64,000 nucleotides of DNA from Chitinophagaceae bacterium. GTDB lineage: Bacteria > Bacteroidota > Bacteroidia > Chitinophagales > Chitinophagaceae. The notes below the pieces were generated by a model, which ran no database searches, was not told where the DNA came from, and worked only from the letters and a program-made list of their open reading frames with translations. The translations under genes and the position numbers were made by a program. The stretch spans positions 124,001-188,000 of the forward strand of contig CANGYR010000003.1 of NCBI GenBank assembly GCA_947458275.1, written 5' to 3'. This document shows, piece after piece, positions 63,955-64,000 of this stretch (positions are counted from its first letter, which is position 1; every line of letters starts with the position of its first letter).

Positions 63955-64000
63955 GTTTAAAAATTATTTATCATTAATAAATGTCAAATTAAATATTACT

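Noticed and set aside
1-64000. tRNA, rRNA, CRISPR arrays, insertion sequences, prophage or integrase genes
   Set aside because: I looked for these in the gaps and among the proteins and saw none; I could not run a tRNA or RNA-family search, so small RNAs may be missed.

Overview
This 64 kb window comes from the chromosome of a Bacteroidota bacterium, probably of the Chitinophagaceae/Sphingobacteriia group. Four things point there. It carries a type IX secretion (T9SS) gene of the PorT kind and at least two secreted metalloproteases with T9SS-style C-terminal sorting domains. It has TonB-dependent receptor and menaquinone-methyltransferase genes. Its promoters match the Bacteroidota -7 box TAnnTTTG (three of them with TTTG exactly 19 nt upstream). 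Shine-Dalgarno sequences are generally weak or absent. The DNA is AT-rich, densely coding and mostly housekeeping. I saw no rRNA, tRNA, CRISPR array, insertion sequence or prophage.

Layout. 1-7.5 kb: 3' part of ileS, a DksA-like protein with a histone-H1-like tail, an MsbA-type exporter (opposite strand), rbfA and a LolC/E-type permease. 7.5-18.5 kb: an orphan N-terminal transketolase subunit, a WecA/MraY-family sugar-phosphate transferase, frr, a fatty acid hydroxylase-superfamily membrane protein, a GNAT-like protein, dnaX, pdhC (E2 of pyruvate dehydrogenase), a small exported protein and a metzincin-type secreted protease. 18.6-24.7 kb: YkuK-like protein, engB, ubiE/menG overlapping porT, a Wzi-like outer-membrane barrel and comM. 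24.7-34.4 kb: a type-I-secretion-like TolC/HlyD/ABC operon whose ABC protein has a strongly degenerate ATPase domain, a divergent canonical ABC exporter, and a TonB receptor plus lipoprotein operon behind a 33-bp palindrome that sits on its promoter.

34.4-50 kb: thiolase, pyrD-terC, dnaB-rsmE, a 420-bp intergenic region with six same-strand, helically spaced DnaA-box-like sequences, then pheT, a coiled-coil protein, zapA, rny, rplS, tatA, gatA and a lytic transglycosylase. 50-64 kb (mostly minus strand): pabB, a Lys/Asp-rich low-complexity protein, purA, clpX with two tandem clpP genes, a YugP-like membrane metallopeptidase and atpA. A 5 kb gene for an M36 (fungalysin-like) protease with Ig-like repeats and a T9SS tail follows on the opposite strand, and then atpH and atpF. 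The F1Fo ATP synthase cluster is therefore split by the protease gene, and atpA carries its own complete promoter.

Points most worth a second look: the DnaA-box array (candidate origin or DnaA-controlled region), the palindromic operator on the TonB-receptor promoter, the degenerate ABC ATPase in a secretion operon, the interrupted atp cluster, the H1-tail/DksA fusion, and a structured repeat-like segment between rny and rplS. Where an ATG giving a better N-terminus lies downstream of an upstream TTG, I used the ATG. Three genes appear to have only TTG starts.
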